Positions 18,493 to 28,859 of a DNA stretch of 62,420 bases are shown here, piece after piece; position 1 is the first letter of the stretch; every line of letters starts with the position of its first letter. The stretch is from the NCBI RefSeq assembly GCF_913778135.1, contig NZ_CAJYVU010000131.1:1-62420 (forward strand). Reading direction: 5' to 3'. This stretch comes from an uncultured Sphingomonas sp. Its GTDB lineage: Bacteria > Pseudomonadota > Alphaproteobacteria > Sphingomonadales > Sphingomonadaceae. The position numbers were made by a program, and so were the translations under genes. The notes under the pieces were generated by a model. That model saw nothing but the letters and a program-made list of their open reading frames with translations. It did not search any database and had not been told where the DNA came from.

Positions 18493-21400
18493 TTATGCGA
18501 TTATAAAGTCGGTCACCGTGACCGGCGGGGCCGGCACCTCGAACACGTAATCGCCGCCTGCCTGATACCCGTCGACGCCATTGGCATCGACCACCAGGAA
18601 GGTCTGCCCAGCGTGATTGCCCTGGTCGACCGTGAAGAACACCGCATTGCCGCCCGTCAATTGCGCGCCGAGCGCGGTCTGCAGGTCGGCGTCGAAGGTC
18701 GCATCGTCGAGCCGCCCACCCGCGACCGTCTGGTAGCTGTCGTGCACCTGGCCCGCGATCCCGATCCGGTCGCTGGTGTAATCGAAGTCGAGCAGGCGGT
18801 CGTAATCGCGCCCGCTCGACTGGTTCGCCGCATCGTAGACGAACACGTCGGCGCCGGCACCGCCCCGAAGGGTGTCGCCACCCTCACCACCGAAGATACG
18901 GTCGTTGCCCGCCCCGCCGGTAATCGTGTCGCCAGCCTGTCCTCCGAAGATGCGCAGGCTGCCGTCTGTTTCGGCCGATGCGTCGATCGTCAATGCGGTG
19001 ACGACCGGAATTGCGAAGATCGTCTTGGTCGCGCCGCTTGCGACGAAGTCGTTGCTGACCGTGATGTTGAAGACGTTACGGTCGCTCGCCGGCCCTGCGA
19101 GCAACGCGACGACCTCGACATCGAAGCGCGCGTCGAGCGTCAGCGTATAGTCGCCGTCCAATCCGACCTGGTCGTTGCTGCCCCCGCCCCCATGGGCGCT
19201 GTCGCCTGCACCGAAGCGGTCAGGGCCGAAGTAGAAGCCGTCGTTACCTGCACCGCCGGTTAACGTGTCGACACCTAGACCACCATACATCATCAGCGAT
19301 CCCGCGGTTACTGCCGAACCGTCGACGGTCAGGTTGTTGCTCGCCGCCAGATTGCTGCCGAACACGGTGAACGTGCCGCTCGCACCCGTCACGCCGGCGT
19401 TCAGCACCACGTCGTAGCTGCCACCCGGCAACGCCGCGAGCAGTTCGACATCGGTGAGCGTCGTCGCGTTCAGCACTAGCCGGTTCGCGCCGGTATAATC
19501 GCCCTGGATGCCGACCTGGTCCATCCCCGATCCGCCCTCAACCCGGTCGGCCGCGGTCAATGCGGCGCCGAAGAAGAAGGCATCCTCGCCTGCACCGCCA
19601 GCCACGCGGTCGACGCCGCCTGCTGACAGGTCGAAGTAATCGGCCTGCTGCGTGCCGCCATAATTGTCGTTGCCGCTCGTCCCCTGGATATGCCCCAGTG
19701 CATCGGGTGCCGGCACCGCGACGCCGGTGATCGTGATCGTCGCGGTTGCCGACGATCCACCCGGCAGCGTGTAGCTGAACGTGTCGGTCGCGGTCTGCCC
19801 GGCGCCGAGTGTCGCATAGGCACCGTCGGGGTTGTACGCGAACCCGCCCCCGGTGGTCAGCGTGAGGAGCGCGCCCGAGGCGAGCCGGATCGTGTCCCCC
19901 GCCGACGCTGCCGCGCCGTTGATCGCACTCACCGTCAGCGACGGATCGCCACCGGTGTCGTTGGCAAGAACAGTCGCGTGTAGCACGTTGTTCGCCGTCA
20001 CCGTGAAATTGTCCGTGATCGCGGTGGCCGCGCCACCGGTCCGTGCCATCCCGATCAGCGCGACCGGCTGGTCGTGGTCGGTCGCTGAAAGACCATCGCT
20101 GTAGCCGGCATTGTAGTGGACCACGTCGATGCTCGACCCACCCGCCAGCCGCTGCGACACAATGACATTGTCGAACGACTGGTAATAACCGTCGAAATAA
20201 TAGGTGTAGCGTTCCTCGACCGGCAGCGTGTTGATGAGGTTGACCAACGCGCCGGTGCCGTCGACCGGCGCCAGCCCGTTCAGCGCGGCTTCGTAGGGGA
20301 AGCCGTTGAAGTCGCCGTTGACCATGAACAAGTGATTGGGATCGTTCGCGAGCACGCCGTCGATGTACGACTTTACCGCCAGCGCCTGCGCAGTGCGCGC
20401 GCCGTCGCCCGCCTGAACGGGCGGCTGGGTCGAGCCGTAGAGCGGACCCGAGCCGCCGCGCGAGGTCGAGTGCATGTCGATCGCGGTGAAGACCTGACCG
20501 TTGAACTGGAAGTCGGCGACCAGCGGGCGGCGCGTGCCGGCGTAGATCGCATCGCCCAACGCGCGGGCCGATCCCTCGACGTAAGTGACGCGGCCTGGGA
20601 TGTAGAGAAAGCCGGGGCGGATATAGCCGCCCGGCTCACCGCCGGTGTTCTCGGTCGGGGTGACCTCGACATAGGCGTAGGTGGGCCCGCCTGCCGCCTC
20701 GATCGCTGCGATCAGCTTCGCCGCGGTGGCATAGCCCGACAGGTTGGTGCCGGTGCCGATACCATCGGCGTCCTGGATCTCCTGCAACCCGATGACGTCG
20801 GGATTGCGTAGCGCGTTGACGATCTCGGCCGCGTGACGCGCGAAGGCTAGGTCAACCTTGTCTTGCGTGTTGCGATCCTCGACCGTTGAGTCGGCCACCG
20901 GTGCCAGGTTCTCGACGTTGAAGCTGGCATAGCTCAGGCTTGACGTGGCGCCTGTCAGCGACGTTGCCTCGCGTGCCGGATGCTCGCGGTCAACCGCGAC
21001 CGTAACCGCGTCGGTCGGGTTGACCTGATACGAGCCCGACGAGGTCGACGTGCTGGAGAAATAGGTCAGCACGCCCGTCACGTTGTTGAGCGTGTCGCCC
21101 TGCGTGTGCGTACCCCCGCGGAAGATCTGGAGCGTCTCGGGGTTATTGTCGCCGGCCGAGATGGTCATGCCCGAGCGGTTGTTGAGCCCGGTCGCGCCGA
21201 CTCCGTCGGAGGCGACAACGTAGGTGATCCCGACGCTGGTCGTGTCGGCGACGACGCGCGGCGTCTGGATCGTGACCAGCATCCCTTCGAGCGATTCGTA
21301 GAAGTCGATCCCGTCGCTCGTCGGGTCGTAGCTCGTCAACCCGTCGTCGTCGATCACCTGCGTCGGTGCGGCGCGGCCGCTGCCGTCGGTCGCGATCACC

Positions 21401-24400
21401 ACCGCCGCGGGCAGCGCCACCGATGGCGTGGTCACGATGATGTCGGTCGGGTTGGCGAGCCGCGTCAGCGTCAGCGCGCCGTTATGGCCGCGGCTCTCCT
21501 CCACCGTGCCGGACAGGGTGATCGCATTGCCGACCGTCACGTTCGGCGCGGCGTTGGTGAAGACGAAGATGCCGTCGGACGTGCCATCGATCCTGTCGCC
21601 GACCGCGTCCTGCAGGTAGAAGCCGTTGGTGGCGAGCGCGGTGACCACGCCCGATGTCTGCACCACCTGCCCCGCGAAGGCCGAGGTATGGCCGAGCCCC
21701 TGGATATCGTAGATCGCGACCGGACCATCATCGTCGTTGACGATCGTCGCGGTGGCGCGCGGCTGCGGCACCTCGAACCCGATCGGATTCGACAGGATCA
21801 GCTGGAAACGCTCGTCCGCCTCGCGCACCGTGTCGCCGATGATCGCGACCTGGATCGTCTTGCTGACCTCACCCACCGCGAAGTTCAGCGTGCCGCTGGC
21901 CGCGCCGTAATCGCGCCCCGCGACCGCGCTGCCGTCAACGGTTGTGTAGGCGACGCTCGCCTCGGCGGTGCCATTCGAGCGCGTGACGGTGAAGGTCGCG
22001 AACCGCTCGCCGCCATTGCCCTCGACGACGCTGACGTCCGCGATCGACGCGGTCGGGGTCGAGCTCAGCTTCGCGTCGACGACGAGATTGTCGATGCCGA
22101 CCTCGTCGCGGCTGCCGCTGCCCGCCGACGAGGCGTGGATCCAGCGCAGGTAGAGAAAGCCGCCATCGGCGACGGTGCCGGTGATCGTCACTGCCTCGGC
22201 TTGCGTCGAAAAGGCGCTCGGTACCGCGATGGTGGTGCCGTTGGCGGCGCGCGGTGCGGTCTGCGGGGTGGTGAACGCCGCGGCGTCGACGCGGGTGTAG
22301 TTCACTCCGTCGGTCGAATAAGCGAGCTGCATGCTGCTCGCCCGGTCGGCGCTGTTGCGATACGCCCAGTCGAACGCGACGTCGAAGCTGGTCGCGGTCG
22401 CACCGCTGGTGTTCTCGATGCGGGCCTCGATATAGCCGCCGGCGTCCATTTCGGCACCGGTCGCCTGGAACACCAATGCACCATTGGCGGCGGGGGAATA
22501 GATACCCGCGGTGGCGGGATCGGCGCTGCCGACGATGGTCCCGCGCGCGAAGTCGCCCGTCGTCAGCGTCGCACCGTAGGCGGGGTTGGTGTTGTCGCTC
22601 AACCCGACGACGCGCCAGATGTCGGAATCGAGTTGGCCGGTGCCCGGCGTCGGCGCGAAGCCGGCCGCGGTGAAGCCTCCGAAATCGGTCGCGACGATAC
22701 GCGCGCTGGCGGGCACCGCATCGTCGTTGACGATCGTGCCGATCGCGCTTCCGCGCGCGATCGTTGCATTGGTGGCGTTCGACAGCGTGACCGACAGCGT
22801 TTCGTTGCGCTCGAACACGGTATCGCCATTGACCGCGACGGTGACGATCGTGCTGGTCTGCCCGGCCGCGATTGTCGCGGACGCGTTCGACAGCGCGCCG
22901 TAATCGGTCGCCGCGCTGGCGCTGCCGTCGGCGGTGCTGACCTGGAACGCGATGCCGTCTGCCCCGGCGGGCTCGCTAGCGGTAACGGTGAAGCGCAGCA
23001 GCGTGACGCCGTCATTGCCCTCAATCACGCTCGCATCCGAGATCGACAGCGCGGGGAAATCGTCGTTGACGATCGTGCCGGTCGCGACCGCGCCGGTCAC
23101 CACCTGCCCTGCGCCCGCGCCCAACAGCGTGACCGTGAAGGTTTCGTCGCGCTCGATAGCGCTGTCGTTCGCGATGCCGACGTTGATCGTCGCGGTGGCA
23201 GCACCAGCCGCGAAGCTGACGGTGCCGCTCGGCAGCGTGCCGCCAGCGAAATCATCGGCGCTCGCGGTGTCGCCGCTCGCCAGCGACACGTCATATTGCA
23301 GCGTCGCCGCGCTGCTCAGGTCGCCGCTGCGCGTCACCACCAGCGGGATCGTGCCGCTGCCCTCCGCCGCGCGGCCGGCCGCGATCGCGAAGGTGGAATC
23401 GTCGTTCAGGATCGTCGCGGTGGCGCTCGCCTGCGTGCCCAGCGTGCCGGCGCCGGGCGTGCCAAGCGAAACGGTGAAGGTCTCGTCCGCTTCAAGCGTC
23501 GAATCGCCCTGGACCTGCACCTCGATCGTCTTGGTCGCCGCGTCGCCGTCGGCGAAGGTGACGGTGCCGCTCAGCGGTTCGCCGGCAGCGAAGTCGGACA
23601 CGTCGGCCGGGTTCGTGCCGGTGAAGCCGACCGTATAGGGGATGCTGACCGCGCCCGTCGTGCCGTCGGTGCGGCTGACCGTGAAGCTCACCACGGTGAC
23701 GCCGCTATTGCCCTCGCGCACCGACGAGGTCGCGGGCGCGATGTCGAAGCTGCCGACCGCGGCCGGCTCGTCATTGTCGAGGATCGTGACCGTCGCGGTG
23801 CCGCGCGCGATCGTGGGCGCGCCGTCGCCGGCGGTCAGCGTGACCGTGAAGGTCTCGTCCGCTTCCTGGAGATTGTCGTTGGTGATCGGCACGTCGAAGC
23901 TGACGCTGTTGACGCCTTCGCCAAAGGTCGCGGTGCCGCTGGCCGCAGTATAATCGGCGCCCGCGGTCGCGGTGCCATCGGCGGTTGCGTAACCGACCGT
24001 GATCGCGCCGGTGCCGTTCGTGCGCGTCAGCGTGATCGTCGCGACGCCCGCGCCTTCGTTCACCGACACGTCGGCGACCGAAACGCTGCCGGCGGGATCG
24101 CTCGCCAGGATCAGCCCCTGCGCGCTCGCCTGCGCACCCAGCGTGCCCGCACTCGGCGCGCCGAGTGTCACGGTGAAGCTCTCATCACCCTCTGGCGTGG
24201 CATCGTCGGTCGTCGCGATCGCGATCGTCTTCGATGTCTCGCCTGCGGCGAAGGTGACGCTGCCCGACGGAAAGCTGCCACCGAAATCGGTCGCATCGGC
24301 GCTGGTGCCGGTGGCGCCCGCACCGACCGTGTAGCCGATCGTCACCGGTCCGCCGTCGCCACCCGTGCGGGTGATCGTGAAGCTGGTGGTGCCGCCCTCG

Positions 24401-25668
24401 GCAGCGTCGCTCAAGCCTGCAATCGTGAACGTGCCGCCCAGGTCGTCGTTGGTGATCGTGCCCGTCGCACTTCCCGCGCTGCTGCTGACGACATAGCCGG
24501 TGCCGGGGTTGCTGAGCGACAGCGCGAACGTCTCGTCGCCCTCGATCACGCGGTCGCCCGCGACGGTGATCGTGACGGTCGCGGTATCGCTGCCCGCGGC
24601 AAAGGTCGCGGTGCCGCTGGTCGGCCCGGTAAAGTCGGACGCGTCGGTCATGTTGCCGCTGGTCGCCAGCGCATAGGCGACCGTGGTCGACGCGGCGGTG
24701 CTGCCCGTGCGCGTCAGCGTGTAGGTGAACGCGGTGTCGGTGCCGCTGCCCTCGGCCTGCGTGATGCTGGGGGTCGCGAACGAGATCGTCTCGGTGGCCG
24801 GCTGTGGCGTGCCCGCGAGTGTCGCGGTGATCGAGAAATCATCGATCGCGAGCCCGTCGTCATTGCCGATGACGTTGGTGTCGGCCCAGCGGATGAAGAT
24901 GCTGCCGCCCGCCGGAATCTCGACCGCGAGATTGGCGCTGATCGCCTGCCGGTTGGCCGCGGCATTGCCGTCGAGCGCACCCGCGGTGGACGGCAATGCC
25001 GACGGCGACACGAAGTCGAGATCGTTGAAGTCGGTGAAGCCCGTGCCGCCGATCGTCGTCGCGGTCGTGCTGTAGCTGAAGTCGAGCCGGTCCGGGCCGT
25101 TGGCGGCCGTTCGCCCGCCGGCACGCCACTGCTCGCCCGTGAACGCGATTGCGAGCGAGGTGATGGTGGAGCCGGTGTCGTTGGTGAACAGCGTGCCGTA
25201 GTAGATCGTCGCCACGCCACCGCTCGCCAGGCTGCCGATCGCGCGATCAGTGCTGACCGCGGTGCCGAAGCTGTAGGTGTCGCCGGTGTTAACGGAGCCG
25301 TTGCCCGCGGAATAGCTCGTGTTCGCGCTCGTCCCGCTCGCTTCCAGGAACACGAACCTGGTCGAGCCGAGCGGGGTGCCGCCATCCACGGTACCAGTGC
25401 CGGCGGTCGTTCCCGACGACGCCAGGCTGTCGAAATTCTCGCTGTATGTCAGCGTGCCGGCGGTGAAGGTGAAGCCGTTCGCGATCTCGCCGGGTGCGGC
25501 CGCCTGTGTCGCTTGGTCGGGCGCGGCTGCGCTCGCGACGCGTGCGGTGCCGGCGGGCTGGCTCGTCGCCGGATCGACGTAATTGAACGCGTAGGGGTCG
25601 TTCGTCCATCCCAGCTCGGTCGCGGGCTCACCCGCTGCGTAGGTCCCGTTGAAGCGCTTCGCCGCCAT
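18493..25668 (-). CDS. Giant Calx-beta / extracellular nuclease / RTX protein
   Basis: 2391 residues, predicted to be exported by the adjacent type I system. Order: a beta-sandwich module (about 40-300); six or seven Calx-beta repeats ending in motifs such as GTITNDD and ATILDNDE (300-1030); a second sandwich and another Calx-beta (to about 1320); an OB-like segment (DIQGLGHTSAFAGQVVQTSG) and an endonuclease/exonuclease/phosphatase domain of the ExeM/NucH type (about 1580-1876) with FNVENL, QEIQD, NGDFN and TDHDQP carrying the expected metal and catalytic Asn/Glu/Asp/His; then RTX nonapeptides (GGAGNDRIFGGEGGDTL) and a C-terminal module shared with the two other giants, ending DFIIA. There is no N-terminal signal peptide. 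The ATG at 25668 follows AGGGGT; 25710 is rejected. Likely an extracellular DNase for phosphate or DNA scavenging, or biofilm DNA turnover. Confidence 0.88.
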   Translation of the reverse strand: MAAKRFNGTYAAGEPATELGWTNDPYAFNYVDPATSQPAGTARVASAAAPDQATQAAAPGEIANGFTFTAGTLTYSENFDSLASSGTTAGTGTVDGGTPLGSTRFVFLEASGTSANTSYSAGNGSVNTGDTYSFGTAVSTDRAIGSLASGGVATIYYGTLFTNDTGSTITSLAIAFTGEQWRAGGRTAANGPDRLDFSYSTTATTIGGTGFTDFNDLDFVSPSALPSTAGALDGNAAANRQAISANLAVEIPAGGSIFIRWADTNVIGNDDGLAIDDFSITATLAGTPQPATETISFATPSITQAEGSGTDTAFTYTLTRTGSTAASTTVAYALATSGNMTDASDFTGPTSGTATFAAGSDTATVTITVAGDRVIEGDETFALSLSNPGTGYVVSSSAGSATGTITNDDLGGTFTIAGLSDAAEGGTTSFTITRTGGDGGPVTIGYTVGAGATGTSADATDFGGSFPSGSVTFAAGETSKTIAIATTDDATPEGDESFTVTLGAPSAGTLGAQASAQGLILASDPAGSVSVADVSVNEGAGVATITLTRTNGTGAITVGYATADGTATAGADYTAASGTATFGEGVNSVSFDVPITNDNLQEADETFTVTLTAGDGAPTIARGTATVTILDNDEPAAVGSFDIAPATSSVREGNSGVTVVSFTVSRTDGTTGAVSIPYTVGFTGTNPADVSDFAAGEPLSGTVTFADGDAATKTIEVQVQGDSTLEADETFTVSLGTPGAGTLGTQASATATILNDDSTFAIAAGRAAEGSGTIPLVVTRSGDLSSAATLQYDVSLASGDTASADDFAGGTLPSGTVSFAAGAATATINVGIANDSAIERDETFTVTLLGAGAGQVVTGAVATGTIVNDDFPALSISDASVIEGNDGVTLLRFTVTASEPAGADGIAFQVSTADGSASAATDYGALSNASATIAAGQTSTIVTVAVNGDTVFERNETLSVTLSNATNATIARGSAIGTIVNDDAVPASARIVATDFGGFTAAGFAPTPGTGQLDSDIWRVVGLSDNTNPAYGATLTTGDFARGTIVGSADPATAGIYSPAANGALVFQATGAEMDAGGYIEARIENTSGATATSFDVAFDWAYRNSADRASSMQLAYSTDGVNYTRVDAAAFTTPQTAPRAANGTTIAVPSAFSTQAEAVTITGTVADGGFLYLRWIHASSAGSGSRDEVGIDNLVVDAKLSSTPTASIADVSVVEGNGGERFATFTVTRSNGTAEASVAYTTVDGSAVAGRDYGAASGTLNFAVGEVSKTIQVAIIGDTVREADERFQLILSNPIGFEVPQPRATATIVNDDDGPVAIYDIQGLGHTSAFAGQVVQTSGVVTALATNGFYLQDAVGDRIDGTSDGIFVFTNAAPNVTVGNAITLSGTVEESRGHNGALTLTRLANPTDIIVTTPSVALPAAVVIATDGSGRAAPTQVIDDDGLTSYDPTSDGIDFYESLEGMLVTIQTPRVVADTTSVGITYVVASDGVGATGLNNRSGMTISAGDNNPETLQIFRGGTHTQGDTLNNVTGVLTYFSSTSTSSGSYQVNPTDAVTVAVDREHPAREATSLTGATSSLSYASFNVENLAPVADSTVEDRNTQDKVDLAFARHAAEIVNALRNPDVIGLQEIQDADGIGTGTNLSGYATAAKLIAAIEAAGGPTYAYVEVTPTENTGGEPGGYIRPGFLYIPGRVTYVEGSARALGDAIYAGTRRPLVADFQFNGQVFTAIDMHSTSRGGSGPLYGSTQPPVQAGDGARTAQALAVKSYIDGVLANDPNHLFMVNGDFNGFPYEAALNGLAPVDGTGALVNLINTLPVEERYTYYFDGYYQSFDNVIVSQRLAGGSSIDVVHYNAGYSDGLSATDHDQPVALIGMARTGGAATAITDNFTVTANNVLHATVLANDTGGDPSLTVSAINGAAASAGDTIRLASGALLTLTTGGGFAYNPDGAYATLGAGQTATDTFSYTLPGGSSATATITITGVAVPAPDALGHIQGTSGNDNYGGTQQADYFDLSAGGVDRVAGGAGEDAFFFGAALTAADRVEGGSGMDQVGIQGDYTGANRLVLNATTLTDVELLAALPGGSYDVVLNAGVTGASGTFTVFGSNLAASNNLTVDGSAVTAGSLMMYGGLGVDTLTGGAGNDGFYFGPDRFGAGDSAHGGGGSNDQVGLDGDYTLTLDARFDVEVVALLAGPASDRNVFNITVSNDFVASGATKTIFAIPVVTALTIDASAETDGSLRIFGGQAGDTITGGAGNDRIFGGEGGDTLRGGAGADVFVYDAANQSSGRDYDRLLDFDYTSDRIGIAGQVHDSYQTVAGGRLDDATFDADLQTALGAQLTGGNAVFFTVDQGNHAGQTFLVVDANGVDGYQAGGDYVFEVPAPPVTVTDFIIA

Positions 25669-25798
25669 GTCGACTACCCCTGTTCGGGGTGCCGCGCCGC
25701 GCGCCGCCAAGCCCCTGACCCGATGCGGTTATCGCCGCCCCGTGACAGGACCGTGACGGAATTTTAATAAACCGGAAAGGACCTTTTCGTGCAGCCCC

Positions 25799-27100
25799 TC
25801 ACTCGCGCAACGCGTCCTCTCGCAACCGGGTAAACGGGGTCAGGATGTAGGCCATGACCGAGCGCTTGTCGCCGATCAGGTTGACGTCGGCGGTCATGCC
25901 CGGGCCGATCACCAGCCGCTCGCCGTTCGGCCCGCGGAAGTTCTGCGCGTCGGCGCGGACGCGGACGGTGTAATGACTCTCGCCGGTCCGTTCCTCCACG
26001 GTCGCATCGGGCGAGATCGTGACCACGCGGCCGTCCATCCCGCCGTAGATACCGCTTTCATACGCGGTCACGTTGACGCGGGCGTGCTGACCGATGCGAA
26101 CCGAGGCGATGTCCTTCGGGCTGACCATCGCCTCGACGGTCAGCGCATCGGCGGACGGGACCACCTCGACGATCGGCTGGCCCGCGGCGATGCTCGCGCC
26201 CACCGTAGACACGAGCACGCGGTTGACGCGGCCGTCGACCGGCGCGGCGACCGTCGCGCGGCCGAGCTTGGCGGCAAGTGCGGGCACCGCCTGGCGACGC
26301 GCGGCGAGTTCGGCCTGCGCAGTGGCGAGATCGGTGCCCGCCTGCGCGCGCCATGCGCCGCGTACCTGCGCCAGACTCGCGCGCGCCTCGGCGACGCCGC
26401 CCTGCGCGCGCGCGATCGCGGCCGATGCCTGCGCCGCATCGGTGGTTGCGACCGCGGCCGCATTCTCGAGCTGGATCAGCGTCACCTGCGGCTCGATCCC
26501 GCGCTCCACCAGCGGGCGGATGAGCTCGAGCTGACGCCGCGCGGTATCGCGTGCCGAAACGCGCGACTGGTATGCCGCCTGCGCCTCCGCCACCGCGCGA
26601 TTGGCCTGCGCCTCGCGTGCGGCCGCGGCCGAGCTCAAGCTGGCGAGATCGCTGATCCGCGCGGCATGAAGCGAGCGCTCGATACCGATCTGCTCGGCGA
26701 GTTCGGGGTTGGTCGCGGACGGGTAGCTCGGCTCGCGTCCCGCGATCTCGGCCTGGAGCCGCGCGATCTTGGCCTCCAGCGCGCCGACGGTCGCCTGCGA
26801 GCTGCCGAGGTCGGCGCCTGCCTGCGTGCGATCGAGCCTGACAAGCGGCTGCCCCTGGCGCACCAGGTCGCCCGCGCGCACCAGGATCTGTGACACGATG
26901 CCGCCTTCCAGGTTGCTCAGCACCTGCAACCGGCTCGACGGCACGACACGGCCGGGCGCATGCACGGTGCGGTCGAGCTGCACCACGCTTGCCCAGATAA
27001 TGAAGATCGCGACGAAGCCGAGGATCAGCCACAACAGCAGGTTGGACAGCGCCTTGGGCTTGATCCGGTCGGCCAGGTCTTCGAGATGGGTGTCGGTCAT
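25799..27100 (-). CDS. Type I secretion membrane fusion protein, HlyD family
   Basis: 433 residues. A short cytoplasmic N-terminus, one membrane helix (LLLWLILGFVAIFIIWASVV, about 22-41), a lipoyl half-domain (VVPSSRLQVLSNLEGGIVSQ), a long Ala-rich coiled-coil hairpin (about 100-280), the second lipoyl half (VAAPVDGRVNRVLVSTVGA) and a beta-barrel domain with GMTADVNLIGDKRSV. This is the adaptor linking the ABC transporter to TolC. The start MTDTHLEDLADRIKP at 27100 lies just after the ABC stop at 27111; the earlier in-frame start overlaps the ABC gene. Confidence 0.92.
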   Translation of the reverse strand: MTDTHLEDLADRIKPKALSNLLLWLILGFVAIFIIWASVVQLDRTVHAPGRVVPSSRLQVLSNLEGGIVSQILVRAGDLVRQGQPLVRLDRTQAGADLGSSQATVGALEAKIARLQAEIAGREPSYPSATNPELAEQIGIERSLHAARISDLASLSSAAAAREAQANRAVAEAQAAYQSRVSARDTARRQLELIRPLVERGIEPQVTLIQLENAAAVATTDAAQASAAIARAQGGVAEARASLAQVRGAWRAQAGTDLATAQAELAARRQAVPALAAKLGRATVAAPVDGRVNRVLVSTVGASIAAGQPIVEVVPSADALTVEAMVSPKDIASVRIGQHARVNVTAYESGIYGGMDGRVVTISPDATVEERTGESHYTVRVRADAQNFRGPNGERLVIGPGMTADVNLIGDKRSVMAYILTPFTRLREDALRE

Positions 27101-27110
27101 CGGTCCGGTC

Positions 27111-28859
27111 TCAGGCCGCTGCGCGCGGCCGCTGGAGTTCCTGCAGCACCGCATCACGCGGGCCGTCCTGCACGACGCGGCCGTTCTCGATCACCACGAT
27201 CCGGTCGACCAGCTTCACCAGCGCGGGTCGGTGGGTGATGAGCACGAAGGTGCGCCCCTTCAATTCGGCCTCGAGCCGCGCGATCAGCTGCGCTTCGCTG
27301 CCCTGGTCCATCGAGCTGGTGGGTTCGTCGAAGATCAGGATCTGCGGTTTCCCCGCCAACGCGCGCGCAAGGCTGATCGCCTGGCGCTGCCCGCCCGACA
27401 GCCCCTCGCCGCGATCGGCAAGCTGGAGGTCGTAGCCGTTGGCGATCCGCCCCATGAAGCCGTGCGTGCCCGACAGATCGGCGACGCGCAGCATCTCCTC
27501 ATCATCGACCGCCTCACGGTCGAGCACGATGTTCTCGCGCACGCTGCCCGACAGCAGCACCGGCTCCTGTAGCGCAGTGCCGATCAGCGCGCGCATCGCG
27601 TGTGGGTCGAACTGGCGCACGTCGGTGCCGTCGATCATCACCAGCCCTTCCTGCGGCGGGTAGAGCCCCAGGATCATCCGTGCGATCGTCGACTTGCCCG
27701 ATCCTACTTTGCCCAACAGCGCGACACGCTGCCCGGCGGGAATGACGAGGTTGAGCCCGTCGAGCGTCTTCTCCGCCGCACCGGGATAGCGGAACTCTAC
27801 GCCTTTCAGCTCGATCCGGCCCTCGAACTTCGCGGGCCGCAGCGCGCCGGCGCCCGGCTCCTCCGACCCCGTCTCCATCATGCCGTTGATCTGCTTGTAG
27901 GCGGTGCGCGTCGCCGACAATCGCGACAGCAGCGCGGCGATGGTGGCGAGCGGCTGCACCGCGCGCCCCGACAGGATCGAGCAGGCGACCAGCGCCCCCG
28001 TGGTCAGCTTGTGGTCCGCGATCAGGAACACGCCCGCCACCACGGTACCGGCGTAGGACAAGGTATTTGCCGAGGCCGCGACCGTGGTCGCGATCGTTGA
28101 CACCAGCCGCTGCCGCGTCGAGCTTGCGCCGTGCGCGACATTGGCGCGGCTCCAGCGGCGACCGAGCAGGCGCCCGGCGCCGCTGGTCTTGACCATCTCG
28201 AGCGCGCCGACGGTTTCAACGAGCACGCTTTGCTTCGATAGCCCCTCGCTCATCGACTTGGCCGACAGGCGGTCGAGCGCGGGGCGCGTCAGCCAGCCCG
28301 CGCCGATCACGATCGGGATCGTCGCCAGCGGCACCCACACCACCAGTCCACCCAGAATCGCGATGAAGACCAGTGTCACGACAATGAACGGCACGTCGAC
28401 CAGCGCGGTCATCGTGGCGGAGGCAAAGAAGTCGCGTAGCGTTTCCAGCTCGCGCATCATGCCGGTCAGGGCACCGGTGGAGCCTTTCTTCTGGTCGAGC
28501 CGGATCGCCACCAATCGCTTGAACACGCGCCCGCCGACGTCATGGTCGATGTCGGCGCCCGCCAGATCGGTGAAATAGGCGCGCAGGATACGCAGCAGGA
28601 AATCGAACACGACGACGACGACGAGCCCGATCGACAGTGCGACCAGCGAGGTGAAGGCGTTGTTGGGGACGACGCGGTCGTACACCGTCATCGTGAACAA
28701 CGAGGTGATCAGCCCGAAGATGTTGATCATCGCCGCAGCGAGCGCGACCTTCAGATAGGTCGACTTGTTGCGCAGCATCGGCTCCATCAGCCACGGCGCG
28801 AAGCGCGGACGCGGATGATCGACCAGATCGTGATGGCGGTCGTGTGCAACGGTGTTCAT
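27111..28859 (-). CDS. Type I secretion ABC permease/ATPase
   Basis: 582 residues: six-helix exporter region (about 30-320) then the ATPase with Walker A GKVGSGKST (about 385), signature LSGGQ (about 485) and Walker B ILIFDEP. The membrane part (TVYDRVVPNNAFTSL, FDFLLRILRAYF) resembles LapB/LssB-type exporters of large RTX proteins, yet the 120-residue N-terminal peptidase-like domain of that subgroup is missing, leaving about 25 residues before the membrane region; in length it is closer to PrtD-type protease exporters. The ATG overlaps the TolC stop (ATGA). It probably exports the three giant RTX proteins encoded around it. Confidence 0.92.
   Translation of the reverse strand: MNTVAHDRHHDLVDHPRPRFAPWLMEPMLRNKSTYLKVALAAAMINIFGLITSLFTMTVYDRVVPNNAFTSLVALSIGLVVVVVFDFLLRILRAYFTDLAGADIDHDVGGRVFKRLVAIRLDQKKGSTGALTGMMRELETLRDFFASATMTALVDVPFIVVTLVFIAILGGLVVWVPLATIPIVIGAGWLTRPALDRLSAKSMSEGLSKQSVLVETVGALEMVKTSGAGRLLGRRWSRANVAHGASSTRQRLVSTIATTVAASANTLSYAGTVVAGVFLIADHKLTTGALVACSILSGRAVQPLATIAALLSRLSATRTAYKQINGMMETGSEEPGAGALRPAKFEGRIELKGVEFRYPGAAEKTLDGLNLVIPAGQRVALLGKVGSGKSTIARMILGLYPPQEGLVMIDGTDVRQFDPHAMRALIGTALQEPVLLSGSVRENIVLDREAVDDEEMLRVADLSGTHGFMGRIANGYDLQLADRGEGLSGGQRQAISLARALAGKPQILIFDEPTSSMDQGSEAQLIARLEAELKGRTFVLITHRPALVKLVDRIVVIENGRVVQDGPRDAVLQELQRPRAAA

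Noticed and set aside
20980..25767. A 1595-residue open frame on the plus strand opposite the nuclease gene
   Set aside because: It is Arg/Ala/Asp-rich with no domain or signal, and the opposite strand has clear Calx-beta, nuclease and RTX domains. It is a frame shadow of high G+C DNA.
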